From assembly GCA_018402565.1 (NCBI GenBank), contig JAGYIQ010000007.1:62001-126000 (forward strand): a DNA stretch of 64,000 nt, in the 5' to 3' direction. Positions 35,123 through 44,034 of this stretch are shown here, in pieces. The notes beneath the pieces were generated by a model. That model saw only the letters and a program-made list of their open reading frames with translations, was not told the DNA's origin and did no database searches. Positions within the stretch are counted from its first letter, which is position 1; each line of letters starts with the position of its first letter. The DNA is from Pirellulaceae bacterium (GTDB lineage: Bacteria; Planctomycetota; Planctomycetia; Pirellulales; Pirellulaceae). Both the position numbers and the translations under genes were made by a program.

Positions 35123-35215
35123 GTGACCGTTCACGGGTGGGAGGTAATCCTTGGGGCTGGTGCATTCCGCAAGTCGGATGGTTCTTGGGGCAAACCGGTA
35201 GCGTTGGCCAGTTGT
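35123..35215. mobile_element. Left-end remnant of the MITE-like element
   Basis: GTGACCGTTCAC, then GGAGGTAATCC, GGGGCTGGTGC and TCCGCAAGTCGGAT follow the left half of the element at 50136 in order. The right end is not recognisable. It is non-coding and lies between the hydrolase gene and the GntR operon promoter. Confidence 0.55.
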
Positions 35216-35323
35216 TTTGACTCGCCGAGCGAATCGGCTGCGTGCTTGCTCCGTTTTTTGTTATCAGATCGAGATAAAGGACAAGCCAATCGATCCTTCG
35301 CGAGAAGTCTCCAAGATTCTCAC

Positions 35324-35358
35324 TTGACGGGCGAATTCGAAGTGTATACACTGTGTAT
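35324..35358 (+). promoter_or_regulatory. Promoter with palindromic YtrA-type operator
   Basis: A -35 box TTGACG (35324-35329) and a -10 box TACACT (35347-35352) are 17 bases apart. The perfect palindrome GTGTATACAC (35342-35351) covers the -10 box, so a bound repressor would block RNA polymerase. GTGTA...TACAC operators are known for YtrA-subfamily GntR regulators, and the first gene downstream is one. The -10 box ends 6 bases before the ATG, so transcription may start at or near the start codon. Confidence 0.65.
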
Positions 35359-35757
35359 ATGAACAAGCACAGTTGGATCACGCTGTCACAGAGTGACCCG
35401 CGGGCGCTGTATTTGCAGGTTATCGAGCAAATCCAGCGGCGCGTGGCCGTGGGCGATTTACCGCCGGGAACCGAATTGCCCTCGATTCGGCAACTGGCGG
35501 CAGATCTGTCTGTCAGTGTGATCACGATCAAACGAGCTTACTTAGAACTGGAACGCGACGGCACGATTACGACGCGGCACGGCAAGGGCTCCGTCGTGTC
35601 CGAGAACCCTGGCTTGTCGACAACCCTCGCCGAGCGTGAACTGGAATCGTATTTGAATTCAGCTGCGGAATTGGGCTCGCTGCTGGGGCTGTCAAAAACC
35701 GAACTGCAGCGGCGACTGGCCGAAGCCTACGAAGCATCACACAGGAGACAGAAGTGA
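35359..35757 (+). CDS. GntR-family regulator, YtrA subfamily
   Basis: 132 residues. Residues 10-80 are a GntR winged helix (ALYLQVIEQIQRRV, LPSIRQLAADLSVS, TRHGKGSVV), and the short C-terminal part has no effector domain, which defines YtrA-type regulators. It is the first of four overlapping genes and follows a palindromic operator, so it very probably represses its own ABC-transporter operon. ATG 35359 is preferred over GTG 35353 because the latter lies inside the promoter. Confidence 0.88.
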   Translation: MNKHSWITLSQSDPRALYLQVIEQIQRRVAVGDLPPGTELPSIRQLAADLSVSVITIKRAYLELERDGTITTRHGKGSVVSENPGLSTTLAERELESYLNSAAELGSLLGLSKTELQRRLAEAYEASHRRQK

Positions 35758-36674
35758 GTACCGCACTCGATCCATCCCCCCATCTGACCTCGGCTGCCGC
35801 GCTGCGTGGTGTCTGCAAGGCCTACAGACACTTCCGACTGCATGACATTAACATCCAAATTGAACCGGGTACCGTCAATGGTCTGATCGGTCCCAACGGT
35901 GCCGGCAAATCCACGGTCATGCGCATCCTGATGGGGTTGGTGCAACCGGACGCCGGTACAGTCACCGTTTTGGATCAGTCGATTTCGTCCCATGATGTGA
36001 ATGCCAAGCGAGAGATCGGCTACTTCTCGGATGATATGCGGTTGTACAAGTCAGAAACAATCGAATTTCACATGCAGTTCGTGGGCTCGCTGTTTCCGTC
36101 TTGGGACGAGGTATACGCGCGGCAGTTGCTCGACCGCTTTGGCCTGATCCCCACCCAGAAGGTCAAGGGATTATCCCACGGCCAACGCGTCAAGTGTCTC
36201 CTGCTGCTCATCCTCGCGCGGCGTCCGCGACTGTTGATTCTCGACGAACCAACCAACGGACTCGATCCCATAGCCAAACAGGAGGTTCTGGCGGAACTAA
36301 TGCAGATTGTCACCGATGAAAATCGAACCATCCTCTATTCATCACACAACACTCAGGATGTGGAGCAGATCTGCGATACCATTACGTTTATTGATCGTGG
36401 TCGGGTCATTGCCAGCAACCATCGTGATGAGTTCCTGGACAGTTGGCGGCGGTTCAAACTGCGAACGCCGGAAGATTGGCGAGCTCCATCGATTGACGGG
36501 CTACGATCCGAGACGTCCTTTGGCAACTTGCAGGTCATGACGCTGGATCGTTACCAGCCTGCCGCAGAAGAACGACTGCAGGCGTCCGGTGCTACCGTAG
36601 AGACATCCGAGGCGATGACTCTGGAAGAGATATTTGTGGCCGCCGTTGTGCGTGGCCGAGAGGAGACCCGTTGA
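35754..36674 (+). CDS. ABC transporter ATP-binding protein, YtrB-like
   Basis: 306 residues from GTG 35754, overlapping the regulator's stop (GTGA). Walker A is GPNGAGKS near residue 46, the signature is LSHGQR (His in place of the usual Gly), and Walker B is LLILDEPTNGLD, followed by a SSHNTQD switch. About 80 C-terminal residues follow the ATPase, as in YtrB/CcmA-type exporter ATPases. It pairs with the permease next to it. Confidence 0.9.
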   Translation: MSTALDPSPHLTSAAALRGVCKAYRHFRLHDINIQIEPGTVNGLIGPNGAGKSTVMRILMGLVQPDAGTVTVLDQSISSHDVNAKREIGYFSDDMRLYKSETIEFHMQFVGSLFPSWDEVYARQLLDRFGLIPTQKVKGLSHGQRVKCLLLLILARRPRLLILDEPTNGLDPIAKQEVLAELMQIVTDENRTILYSSHNTQDVEQICDTITFIDRGRVIASNHRDEFLDSWRRFKLRTPEDWRAPSIDGLRSETSFGNLQVMTLDRYQPAAEERLQASGATVETSEAMTLEEIFVAAVVRGREETR

Positions 36675-37348
36675 TGAATGCCCAGGCGATCCAGATCCTA
36701 TTTCTCAAAGACCTGTTCCTCAGCCGTTGGTGGCTATTTGGCTACCTTTTGGGTGGGCTTTTGAGCGCCGGAGTTACTTCCTTGCCAGGCGAAAGTGCCG
36801 GCTTTATTGGATTCATCTTGATGGTCACCGTCACCATCGCTGCGGGTATCCACATGATTGGCGTCTTGTTGTTGGCCGAGCAGGTCGACATGACTCGTAC
36901 ATTTGTGATGAGCTTGCCGATCAGTCTGCTCGACTACTCGATCGCCAAAATCTCTGTTGTCTTGGTCACCTTCTTGATACCATGGTTGGGAATCCTAACT
37001 AGCCTCGCGGTGCTGGCGTTTGTCGTCCCGGGAGCCAAACCTGGGGTCATCGCTTTTTTGGTGCCTGTCTTTCTGTTTATGCTAGCCGGGTTTTGCTTTC
37101 AACTGGTCACAGCCGTCATCAGTGAGTCGACAGGCTGGACGATTGTGGTGGTGGTTTTGGGGAACGTGCTGCTGAATGTGTTCCTGATGAATCTGAACAA
37201 AAATCCGATTATCTCGGAGCTGGTCAAAAGTGATCAACTCACGTGGCCGCCCCTCGTGTTGACGATCATCGCCATCGAGTGCCTCGTGATCGTCACGGCA
37301 TTGGGGCTGGCGTTTCTCTTTCAAATCCGCCGCAGAGACTTGATTTGA
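36674..37348 (+). CDS. ABC-2 type permease subunit
   Basis: 224 residues with six hydrophobic segments (beginning near residues 18, 40, 75, 110, 138 and 195). ATG 36674 overlaps the ATPase stop by one base (TGATG). The size and context fit the membrane subunit of a YtrBC-type transporter whose substrate might be a lipid, peptide or antibiotic; its sequence alone is not decisive. Confidence 0.8.
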   Translation: MNAQAIQILFLKDLFLSRWWLFGYLLGGLLSAGVTSLPGESAGFIGFILMVTVTIAAGIHMIGVLLLAEQVDMTRTFVMSLPISLLDYSIAKISVVLVTFLIPWLGILTSLAVLAFVVPGAKPGVIAFLVPVFLFMLAGFCFQLVTAVISESTGWTIVVVVLGNVLLNVFLMNLNKNPIISELVKSDQLTWPPLVLTIIAIECLVIVTALGLAFLFQIRRRDLI

Positions 37349-38526
37349 TGGTCACGCCCATCGAATCGACACGTATTCACTACCTAGATAATCTGCGGTC
37401 ATTGGCCATGCTACTGGGAGTGTACCTGCACGCGGGATTGGCGTATGCCGAGCCGTCGCGATCGGTTTGGGTCGCCACGAACCCTCGTGGGAGTGCATCG
37501 ATCGATGCGTCGATCTGGTGGATCCATTTGTTCCGCATGGGGCTATTTTTTCTCTTGTCTGGCTACTTTTCCAAATGGTTGGTTCAGCGGCGGGGTCTGA
37601 GAAGTTTCTTGTGGAATCGATTCCTTCGCATCGGCCTGCCGTTTGTCCTGTTCTGGCCACTCCTGACGGCAGCCATGACGATCGTGTTTATCTTTGCCAT
37701 CTCTTACGTTGAAGAACCTCAGGGATTACTCAAAGTCATCGTGGCTACGAGTCAAGATCTTGAGCCTGGGACATCGTCGCCCCCTTACACGACGGGACAT
37801 CTGTGGTTCTTGTATTATCTGCTGATGTTCTCTCTGATTGCGGCCACAACTTGCCGCTGGACATGGCTGAGTTTCGACTGGCTGTTTCAGCGTCCGCAGT
37901 TACTGGTCCTAGCACCAATGGCCTTAGTCCCCGGCGTGATGGGCAGTGGGCTGCCGATCGCCACTCCGGACTCGTTCATCCCAACTTGGTGGCCGCTGGG
38001 CTACTACGGCCTATTTTACTGGTTCGGTTGGCAGTTGTTCGGCCGCGAGCTACTGCTGGAGCGGCTGCGACCCTGGTGTTGGCATCTTCTGCTAGTCGGT
38101 TGCTTATTGTTTATCCCCCACTATCTCCTACTGCCGGTCCTCGACATTCGGGAACTCCAACAACTGCAAGAACTCCAATCCACCAGTGAATCGCGCTCAG
38201 CCGTGTGGTGGATCGCCGAGTCGGTGTTAGCAGCTTATACGGCGTCCATTTTGATACTGTCAGCGTTATTGGTTGGCCAGAGAGTTTTGGGGCGGCCAAA
38301 TGCTTGGTTCAAGTTCTGTGCCGATTCTTCGTATTGGGTCTACTTGCTGCACTTGCCGATCGTCTTCTTTTTGCAGACGGTGCTGATTCCCATCGATTTG
38401 CCCGTAGTCGTCAAGCTGATCGCCGTGAGTCTGGGTGCTTGGCTGACCTGCGTGGCGACCTACCTCGTGTTCGTACGCTATACACCAATCGGCTGGATGC
38501 TCCACGGCCGACGGTCCTTTCCCTGA
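37348..38526 (+). CDS. Acyltransferase 3 family membrane protein
   Basis: 392 residues with about ten membrane segments, starting with the family opening IHYLDNLRSLAMLLGVYLH, where the His of helix 1 (YLHAG) is the usual catalytic residue; WIHLFRMGLFFLLSGYF and HLWFLYYLL follow in family order. It resembles MdoC/OafA O-acyltransferases that modify glycans with acetyl or succinyl groups. It overlaps the permease by one base and ends the operon, so transporter and surface acylation seem to be controlled together by the GntR regulator. Confidence 0.85.
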   Translation: MVTPIESTRIHYLDNLRSLAMLLGVYLHAGLAYAEPSRSVWVATNPRGSASIDASIWWIHLFRMGLFFLLSGYFSKWLVQRRGLRSFLWNRFLRIGLPFVLFWPLLTAAMTIVFIFAISYVEEPQGLLKVIVATSQDLEPGTSSPPYTTGHLWFLYYLLMFSLIAATTCRWTWLSFDWLFQRPQLLVLAPMALVPGVMGSGLPIATPDSFIPTWWPLGYYGLFYWFGWQLFGRELLLERLRPWCWHLLLVGCLLFIPHYLLLPVLDIRELQQLQELQSTSESRSAVWWIAESVLAAYTASILILSALLVGQRVLGRPNAWFKFCADSSYWVYLLHLPIVFFLQTVLIPIDLPVVVKLIAVSLGAWLTCVATYLVFVRYTPIGWMLHGRRSFP

Positions 38527-39028
38527 GCCGATCGATCAGGGTGCTTCCCGTGTCCGGTTGGTGTTGTCAATAACAAACGGCTGCTGGTTCTCCAGGCACA
38601 CCGCCAGCAGTCGCTGTTCGTGGTTATGAGTCCGCATGTGAAAACTCTCGTTCGTCAAGTTGTCAACCATTGGGACACATGGCTGTCAGGTCGGTTTGCT
38701 GTGCCGTCGTCGTATCGGCCAACTTACGTTTCAAGGGTGGTGCCGGGGAGATGATGCGGCAAAATTGGTTGGAACAGTGTGAATTGCGTGTGTTGTTGCG
38801 GTTCACGACTGGCATCCGCCATAGCCGGGGGGCGTGATGACCAAGGCATTGAGGACGGGTATTTAAACATGCTGCATGAGAATGGTCCCTTCTTTATCAT
38901 TTCTTCGTCGTTTTTGCACTCATATATTAACATTTGTTTGCTACGATCTGGCCTGTTTCCCAGCGGGGCGTCCGATTTGAACGATCCGTTGATGGTGGTC
39001 TGCATTTTGCGCCGAGGAGAGGAAAAGC
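38527..39028. other. Intergenic region, no gene recognised
   Basis: About 500 bases without a credible gene. At 38565-38640 an imperfect inverted repeat pairs AATAAC and GCTGCTGG with CCAGCAG and GGTTAT, which could serve as a terminator-like structure or mark a mobile remnant. Just before the next gene lies the ribosome site GAGGAGAGG (39013-39021). Confidence 0.5.
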
Positions 39029-39961
39029 GTGTCAAGAAATCGCGGTTTTACGCTGGTTGAATTGTTGGTGGTGATTGCCATCATCGCAGTTCTCATGGGT
39101 TTGTTGCTACCCGCAGTCCAGATGGCTCGGGAAGCGGCACGTCGAACAGCGTGTGCGAACAATGTGCGTCAGTTGGTGCTGGGGCTGCACAATCACGAAA
39201 GTTCCTACAAAAAGCTGCCGTTTGGTTGGGATACGCTTGGTTTGTTCTGGAGTGGTCCCCTGCTGCGTCAGATCGAGCAGGAAAATCTCTACAACACATT
39301 GATGTTGGAGGAAAGATTCAATTGGGGCGTGGATAACTCCCCGAATGAACGAGCATTGGGGACTGTCATTCCAGCCTTTCGTTGCCCTTCTATGCCGATT
39401 GCTACCCATTTTAATTACAACGGTATCCCAAATCGAGTTCCCGCAAGTTACCGAGGTAATGCGGGCAGCGAATTTACATCGGACGATACGAGGACGATGG
39501 TCCCGGGCACAAAATCGCTGGAGATGCTAGATCTGAATGGGCTCTTCTACGCCTGCAGCAAGACGCGTTTCAGCGAAATTTCCGATGGTCTGAGCAACAC
39601 GATCATGATTGGCGAGTCCCGCACCGACCCCGAGTTTGTCAAAGATGGCCAAGGCATGGACTTCTGGTACATTGCTGGTCCGCAGGTCGATCCATGCCGA
39701 TGCGATGGTGGCCCACAAGGCACGGAATTTACCGAAGCGGTGGGGGGGACCTTTTACCAGATGAACTTGGCGATTCGGGACCCCAGCGCCAGTGGTTACG
39801 CGATGGAAACAGCGTTTGGCAGTTACCATGCTGGCAATGTGGTGGCCTTTGGATTGGCGGACGGCTCGGTCAGAGTTATGAGCGATGATATCGATCAAGT
39901 ACCCTACCGTGCGATGGGCGGAAGGAACGATGGAATTGTCATTAGTGGATCTGATTTTTAG
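39029..39961 (+). CDS. DUF1559 prepilin-type protein
   Basis: 310 residues from GTG 39029, with GAGGAGAGG ahead of it. Residues 1-30 are a type IV pilin-like N terminus ([26 protein letters not shown]), to be cleaved before Phe and methylated; the DUF1559 body follows ([24 protein letters not shown]) and ends with a [15 protein letters not shown] segment typical of the family. Planctomycetes carry tens to hundreds of these proteins, whose exact role is unknown. A lipoprotein gene follows 70 bases later, the usual arrangement. Confidence 0.93.
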   Translation: MSRNRGFTLVELLVVIAIIAVLMGLLLPAVQMAREAARRTACANNVRQLVLGLHNHESSYKKLPFGWDTLGLFWSGPLLRQIEQENLYNTLMLEERFNWGVDNSPNERALGTVIPAFRCPSMPIATHFNYNGIPNRVPASYRGNAGSEFTSDDTRTMVPGTKSLEMLDLNGLFYACSKTRFSEISDGLSNTIMIGESRTDPEFVKDGQGMDFWYIAGPQVDPCRCDGGPQGTEFTEAVGGTFYQMNLAIRDPSASGYAMETAFGSYHAGNVVAFGLADGSVRVMSDDIDQVPYRAMGGRNDGIVISGSDF

Positions 39962-40031
39962 TTAGGTTTGCAACTGAATCGGCGAGGGCCGAGGAACCGG
40001 GCGTCGCCAAGGTTGACTTGAGAGAAGAAAC

Positions 40032-40520
40032 ATGCAGCGGGTTAGTCAATGTGCGTGGGTTTGGATTGGTTTTTACGCATTGGTGTTGATTGGATGCGGT
40101 TACGGTCCATCTCAGCCCGATTATGCGTCGTTGGGTTTGGTCCAGATTTCTGGCAAAGTCACCTTGGACGGTCGTCCGCTACCGGGGGCGGCCGTCTACT
40201 TTCATGATCGCCCCAACCGGCGCTATTCGTTCGGTGTGACTGATACGGAAGGTCGCTACTCATTGATGTTAGATTCTCGCATGGCTGGAGTTATGCCGGG
40301 TAGCAAAGAAATTGAAATTACAACACTGAAGAATCCGGCGGCCAGTCCCGTGGATAGCCCTGGGGAGGCCGGCTCCGAAGGTGACGATGAGGGGGACGAG
40401 GACGCACCCGCGACAGGGAGGCAAGAGCAGGTGCCCAGCAGATACAATACTCAAACCACGTTGACGTACGAAGTTACGACTTCGAATTCCGCCGTAGATT
40501 TCGAATTGACCACTCGCTAG
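40032..40520 (+). CDS. Small lipoprotein with carboxypeptidase-regulatory-like domain
   Basis: 162 residues. The lipobox is LIGC at residues 19-22. Residues 35-95 form a beta sandwich with VSGKVTLDGRPLPGAAVYF-type strands (here ISGKVTLDGRPL) and a TDTEGRYSL turn, the transthyretin/carboxypeptidase-regulatory type. An acidic Glu/Asp/Gly stretch (110-135) follows. It is the standard companion of DUF1559 genes in planctomycetes and probably outer-membrane attached. Confidence 0.85.
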   Translation: MQRVSQCAWVWIGFYALVLIGCGYGPSQPDYASLGLVQISGKVTLDGRPLPGAAVYFHDRPNRRYSFGVTDTEGRYSLMLDSRMAGVMPGSKEIEITTLKNPAASPVDSPGEAGSEGDDEGDEDAPATGRQEQVPSRYNTQTTLTYEVTTSNSAVDFELTTR

Positions 40521-40773
40521 TTCTGAGTAATGATGCGTCTTGATTCTGGTGGCTGGGCATTAGTTGAAATCGGCAGATCGCGTTTGGGGGGCTGAGGAGG
40601 CATGTTTTTTGATGAGCCAAAGTTTCTTCATGCAAGCTTTATTAGTTGCAAACTGAAGATTCACATAGTGTCGGTAGAATACGTCGACTGAGTCGCAATT
40701 GCTTTATCCTTAGGTCGGATAAACGATTGAGGTTGCGACATGACTTTCTGTGGATTGCGGAGGAGAGTGTTTT

Positions 40774-42324
40774 ATGGTGGTTCGTTTTTTTTGGCTGGCG
40801 TTGTCTGCCGGCTTGCTGAGCGCGAATTACGTAGCGGCGCAGGTTACTGTGACCTTTCAGCAAGGCGTCGATGGATACAACGGGACCTTCGATCGGTTGC
40901 TCAATATCGGAGACAATCGCAATGGTGCCGACGTGGACACGACCGTAAGTTCCTTTTTTATTGACGGCGATCCGGTTGATGAAGCTCGTAAGGACTATCT
41001 GATTCGCTTCGATGACATCATTGGTGAAAACAAGATTCCGGTGGGTGCAAAAATTCTTCAGGCATCGTTGACATTGAAGACCACGAGCAGCGCGACTAGT
41101 AGTAATGCGCAAACGAGAGAGTGTTACAGTATCTATCGCTTGACGCGACCGTTCGATGAGAACTCGACGTTAGACGGGGATTTTGGCGATGGAGATTTTG
41201 CCTATAGCCCCTACTTCGATGGCGTCACTCCCAAGATCGACAGTTTTTTGCAGGTGGGGCTCGGTGTCACGGCGGATGATATCGATGCCGACTGGTGTGT
41301 CGGCACTTTTGACCGACCAATTGGTTCGATCGATATGGGGGTCGACCAGTTTTACAGCGCCGATATGACCCGAGCCGTTCAAAGTTGGGTTGACGGTGAT
41401 GCGAACTACGGTGTCGCGGTAATGAGCGATCATATCGACAACGATGATGGATGGAGTGTCCACTCGACGGGCTCTTCTGATGTCGCTGCTCGGCCGCAGT
41501 TGACGGTTGTTTACACCATGGATCCCAACATCAGAATTTTTGATTTGCAAGACGGTTTGAACGGATACGATGGCACGACCGACGTTTTTTTACGGGAACA
41601 ATCTGACTCGATCGATGGATCGACGGTTCTTGAAGGATTCTTGGATGGTCTACTGAATCAAGCAAACTCCTTTGATGACCCATACATGATTCGTTTCGAT
41701 CTGTCGAACTTGGTGGGGGAAAATGAATTTGTGGAAGAGGTCGTTTCCGCCGAGCTGATCTTCAAGACGGGCATTAGCAGTGGGTTCTCCGACGCACAAA
41801 CAACCGGTGGGGCAGGCTATTCGGTACATCAGCTGTTCCAGGGCTTTACCGCAGGTTCGCAATATTCGGACTTTGCTGGAAACTCGGCTGCCATGATTCT
41901 GGCTGGTCAGCTCGATGTTCCCGTAGGATTGTACGAATACATTGATGAAGCCGAATTGGTTTCTGTTGATGTCAGCAGCATTGTCTCTCGTTGGTTGGTC
42001 GATGACGAAATCAATCATGGTTTCTATGTCGGTGCTCTCAATACAGACAATGGATGGCAAATTTTTTCGTCTGGAGCGGCAGACACCGCCTTGGCTCCAA
42101 TGTTGCGTGTCGTTGTAAAGACCTACATCAAGGGCGATGCGAACGGAGACGGATCGTTTGACTTTGGCGACTTGGAGCCATTTGTGCTGGCGCTGATCGA
42201 TCCCGAGGGTTTTGCTGCCCAATTCCCGAACGTCAATCCAGACTTGGTCTTGGACTTCGACGGAGACGGCTCGCTGTCGTTTGGCGACATCGACGGGTTT
42301 GTTAACGCTCTCTTGGGCAGCTAG
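40774..42324 (+). CDS. Exported DNRLRE-type protein with dockerin-like C terminus
   Basis: 516 residues. ATG 40774 has the ribosome site GGAGGAGAG 6 bases ahead and starts a signal peptide ending near VAAQ. Two homologous halves (about 25-245 and 255-445) each begin with F..QG.(D/N)GY(N/D)GT, contain a MIRFD/LIRFD strand and an RPQLTVVY or APMLRVVV ending, as in DNRLRE/CBM96-type surface domains. Residues 455-516 hold two EF-hand-like loops (GDANGDGSFDFGDL, DFDGDGSLSFGDI), the planctomycete dockerin-like ending. It probably binds calcium and a polymer at the cell surface. Confidence 0.8.
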   Translation: MVVRFFWLALSAGLLSANYVAAQVTVTFQQGVDGYNGTFDRLLNIGDNRNGADVDTTVSSFFIDGDPVDEARKDYLIRFDDIIGENKIPVGAKILQASLTLKTTSSATSSNAQTRECYSIYRLTRPFDENSTLDGDFGDGDFAYSPYFDGVTPKIDSFLQVGLGVTADDIDADWCVGTFDRPIGSIDMGVDQFYSADMTRAVQSWVDGDANYGVAVMSDHIDNDDGWSVHSTGSSDVAARPQLTVVYTMDPNIRIFDLQDGLNGYDGTTDVFLREQSDSIDGSTVLEGFLDGLLNQANSFDDPYMIRFDLSNLVGENEFVEEVVSAELIFKTGISSGFSDAQTTGGAGYSVHQLFQGFTAGSQYSDFAGNSAAMILAGQLDVPVGLYEYIDEAELVSVDVSSIVSRWLVDDEINHGFYVGALNTDNGWQIFSSGAADTALAPMLRVVVKTYIKGDANGDGSFDFGDLEPFVLALIDPEGFAAQFPNVNPDLVLDFDGDGSLSFGDIDGFVNALLGS

Positions 42325-42352
42325 TCCCACATTCCGCCTGTCAGCCACACTT

Positions 42353-42387
42353 TAGGGTCGAGAGATATCTCTCGACCCTATTTTTTT
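42353..42387 (+). terminator. Strong intrinsic terminator
   Basis: A perfect palindrome of 28 bases (42353-42380, arms TAGGGTCGAGAGAT and ATCTCTCGACCCTA) is followed by an unbroken T run to 42387, 29 bases after the stop of the DNRLRE gene. Confidence 0.95.
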
Positions 42388-42549
42388 CCCCCAAGTATAA
42401 AGGGGGGAGCATCAAGTCACACCCGCAGGAAGATCTGGGGATTTTTTCTGACGGGAGGTGCAGGAGGGGAGCTCGCCAGGCGGCTGGGGACAGGCGAGAA
42501 TGAAGCGGTGGGGCAAGTGGGTTAAACGACGCTTTCCAGAGGATCACTC

Positions 42550-43881
42550 ATGTATCGATTTCCGAATTGGCCAGTGGTGGGTGTGGTGGCTTGCTTGACA
42601 TGGGTAGCCGCCGCGTTGCCGACGGTGGCGTTGGCCCAGGATTGGCCGCAGTGGATGGGGCCGCAGCGTGACAATGTCTGGCGGGAGTCGGGGATTGTGG
42701 ACAAGTTCCCGGCAGGAGGACCGCCCGTGTTGTGGCGGACGCCGATCGCTGGCGGTTACGCCGGGCCGGCCGTGGCGCAAGGCCGCGTGTTTATCACGGA
42801 CTATGTCACGGCAGACAATGTCAAGGTGGACAATTTCGAACGGGCCGAGTTCTCGGGTATGGAACGCGTGCTGTGTCTGAGTGAGGACAGTGGCGAGGTG
42901 TTGTGGAAACACGAGTACCCGGTCCGCTATACCGTCTCGTACCCGGCCGGTCCGCGCTGCACGCCCTGTGTGGAGGAAGATCGAGTCTACACGCTGGGGG
43001 CGGAAGGGCATCTGTTTTGTTTTCACGTCGCGGATGGTCGGATCCTGTGGCAGAAGGATCTGAAAGAGACCTACCAAACCAAGGCCGCCCTGTGGGGCTA
43101 CTCGGCTCATCCCTTGATCGATGGCGATCGGCTGTTGACCTTGGCTGGCGGCGAGGGCAGCCACGTTGTGGCCCTAGATAAACGTACGGGTGCCGAAATT
43201 TGGCGGGCCAGTGATTCGCCGGAAACGGGCTATAGCCCACCGACCATCATCGAATATGCCGGGGTCCGTCAATTGATCCTGTTGCAACCCAACGCCGTCG
43301 TGTCCCTGGATGCGGACAGCGGCCAGAAACTCTGGTCGGTTCCCTACGAAGCCTCCAACGGTTCGATCATCATGTCGCCGATTCGAGTCGGTGAGTACTT
43401 GTACGTCGCTGGGTACAACAACCGCAGCCTGTTGCTCAAATTGCAGGCCGACCAACCGGGCGCGACGGAAGTCTGGCGCGACAAACGCAATGTGATCTGC
43501 CCGGTGAATGTCCAGCCGTTTGTGATCGATGACGTGGTTTACGGCATGGACCAGAAAGGCGTGCTCCGCGCGGTGCAAGTCCCCAGCGGAGAACGGCTGT
43601 GGGAGTCCGACGAGTCGATTGGGACTCGGCCGGCCGGGTCCGAGACCACGTTCCTGGTGCGGCACGAAGATCGCTTCATTATGTTCAACGAGTTGGGCGA
43701 ATTGCTGATCGCCGAATTGAGCCCCGCAGGCTATGAAGAGATCGATCGGGCTAAAGTGATCGAGCCCAGCAACGTGGCGTTCGGTCGCAAAGTGGTCTGG
43801 AGTATGCCCGCTTTGGCCAACCGCCGGGCCTACATCCGCAACGACCAGGAGATCATCTGCGTCGATTTAGCGGCCAAATAG
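42550..43881 (+). CDS. Exported PQQ-like beta-propeller protein
   Basis: 443 residues with a signal peptide (VVACLTWVAAALPTVALAQ) and then DWPQWMGPQRDNVW, the stock opening of planctomycete outer-membrane-type propeller proteins. At least five PQQ-type blades recur (SGEVLWKHEY, DGRILWQKDL, TGAEIWRAS, SGQKLWSVPY, SGERLWES). It lacks the residues of a quinoprotein dehydrogenase and probably acts as a binding or scaffold protein. It is a single gene between the terminator at 42387 and the hairpin at 43918. Confidence 0.85.
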   Translation: MYRFPNWPVVGVVACLTWVAAALPTVALAQDWPQWMGPQRDNVWRESGIVDKFPAGGPPVLWRTPIAGGYAGPAVAQGRVFITDYVTADNVKVDNFERAEFSGMERVLCLSEDSGEVLWKHEYPVRYTVSYPAGPRCTPCVEEDRVYTLGAEGHLFCFHVADGRILWQKDLKETYQTKAALWGYSAHPLIDGDRLLTLAGGEGSHVVALDKRTGAEIWRASDSPETGYSPPTIIEYAGVRQLILLQPNAVVSLDADSGQKLWSVPYEASNGSIIMSPIRVGEYLYVAGYNNRSLLLKLQADQPGATEVWRDKRNVICPVNVQPFVIDDVVYGMDQKGVLRAVQVPSGERLWESDESIGTRPAGSETTFLVRHEDRFIMFNELGELLIAELSPAGYEEIDRAKVIEPSNVAFGRKVVWSMPALANRRAYIRNDQEIICVDLAAK

Positions 43882-43917
43882 TGCCAGCAGCCATGCGACC
43901 GCCGGCCGGCAATCTCG

Positions 43918-43951
43918 CCGCGGGAAACTTGCAACCGCTGGTTTCCCGCGG
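43918..43951 (+). terminator. Perfect 11-bp hairpin after the propeller gene
   Basis: CCGCGGGAAAC (43918-43928) pairs perfectly with GTTTCCCGCGG (43941-43951) across a 12-base loop. No T run follows, so it is a possible rather than certain terminator. Confidence 0.5.
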
Positions 43952-44034
43952 TAGGATAGGAGTCAGGCCTAGGGGGTGTTAAGTCACCCCTAAGGCTGTA
44001 ATTGCGGGTCACTCTTAAGCGACAGGAGTAGGTT

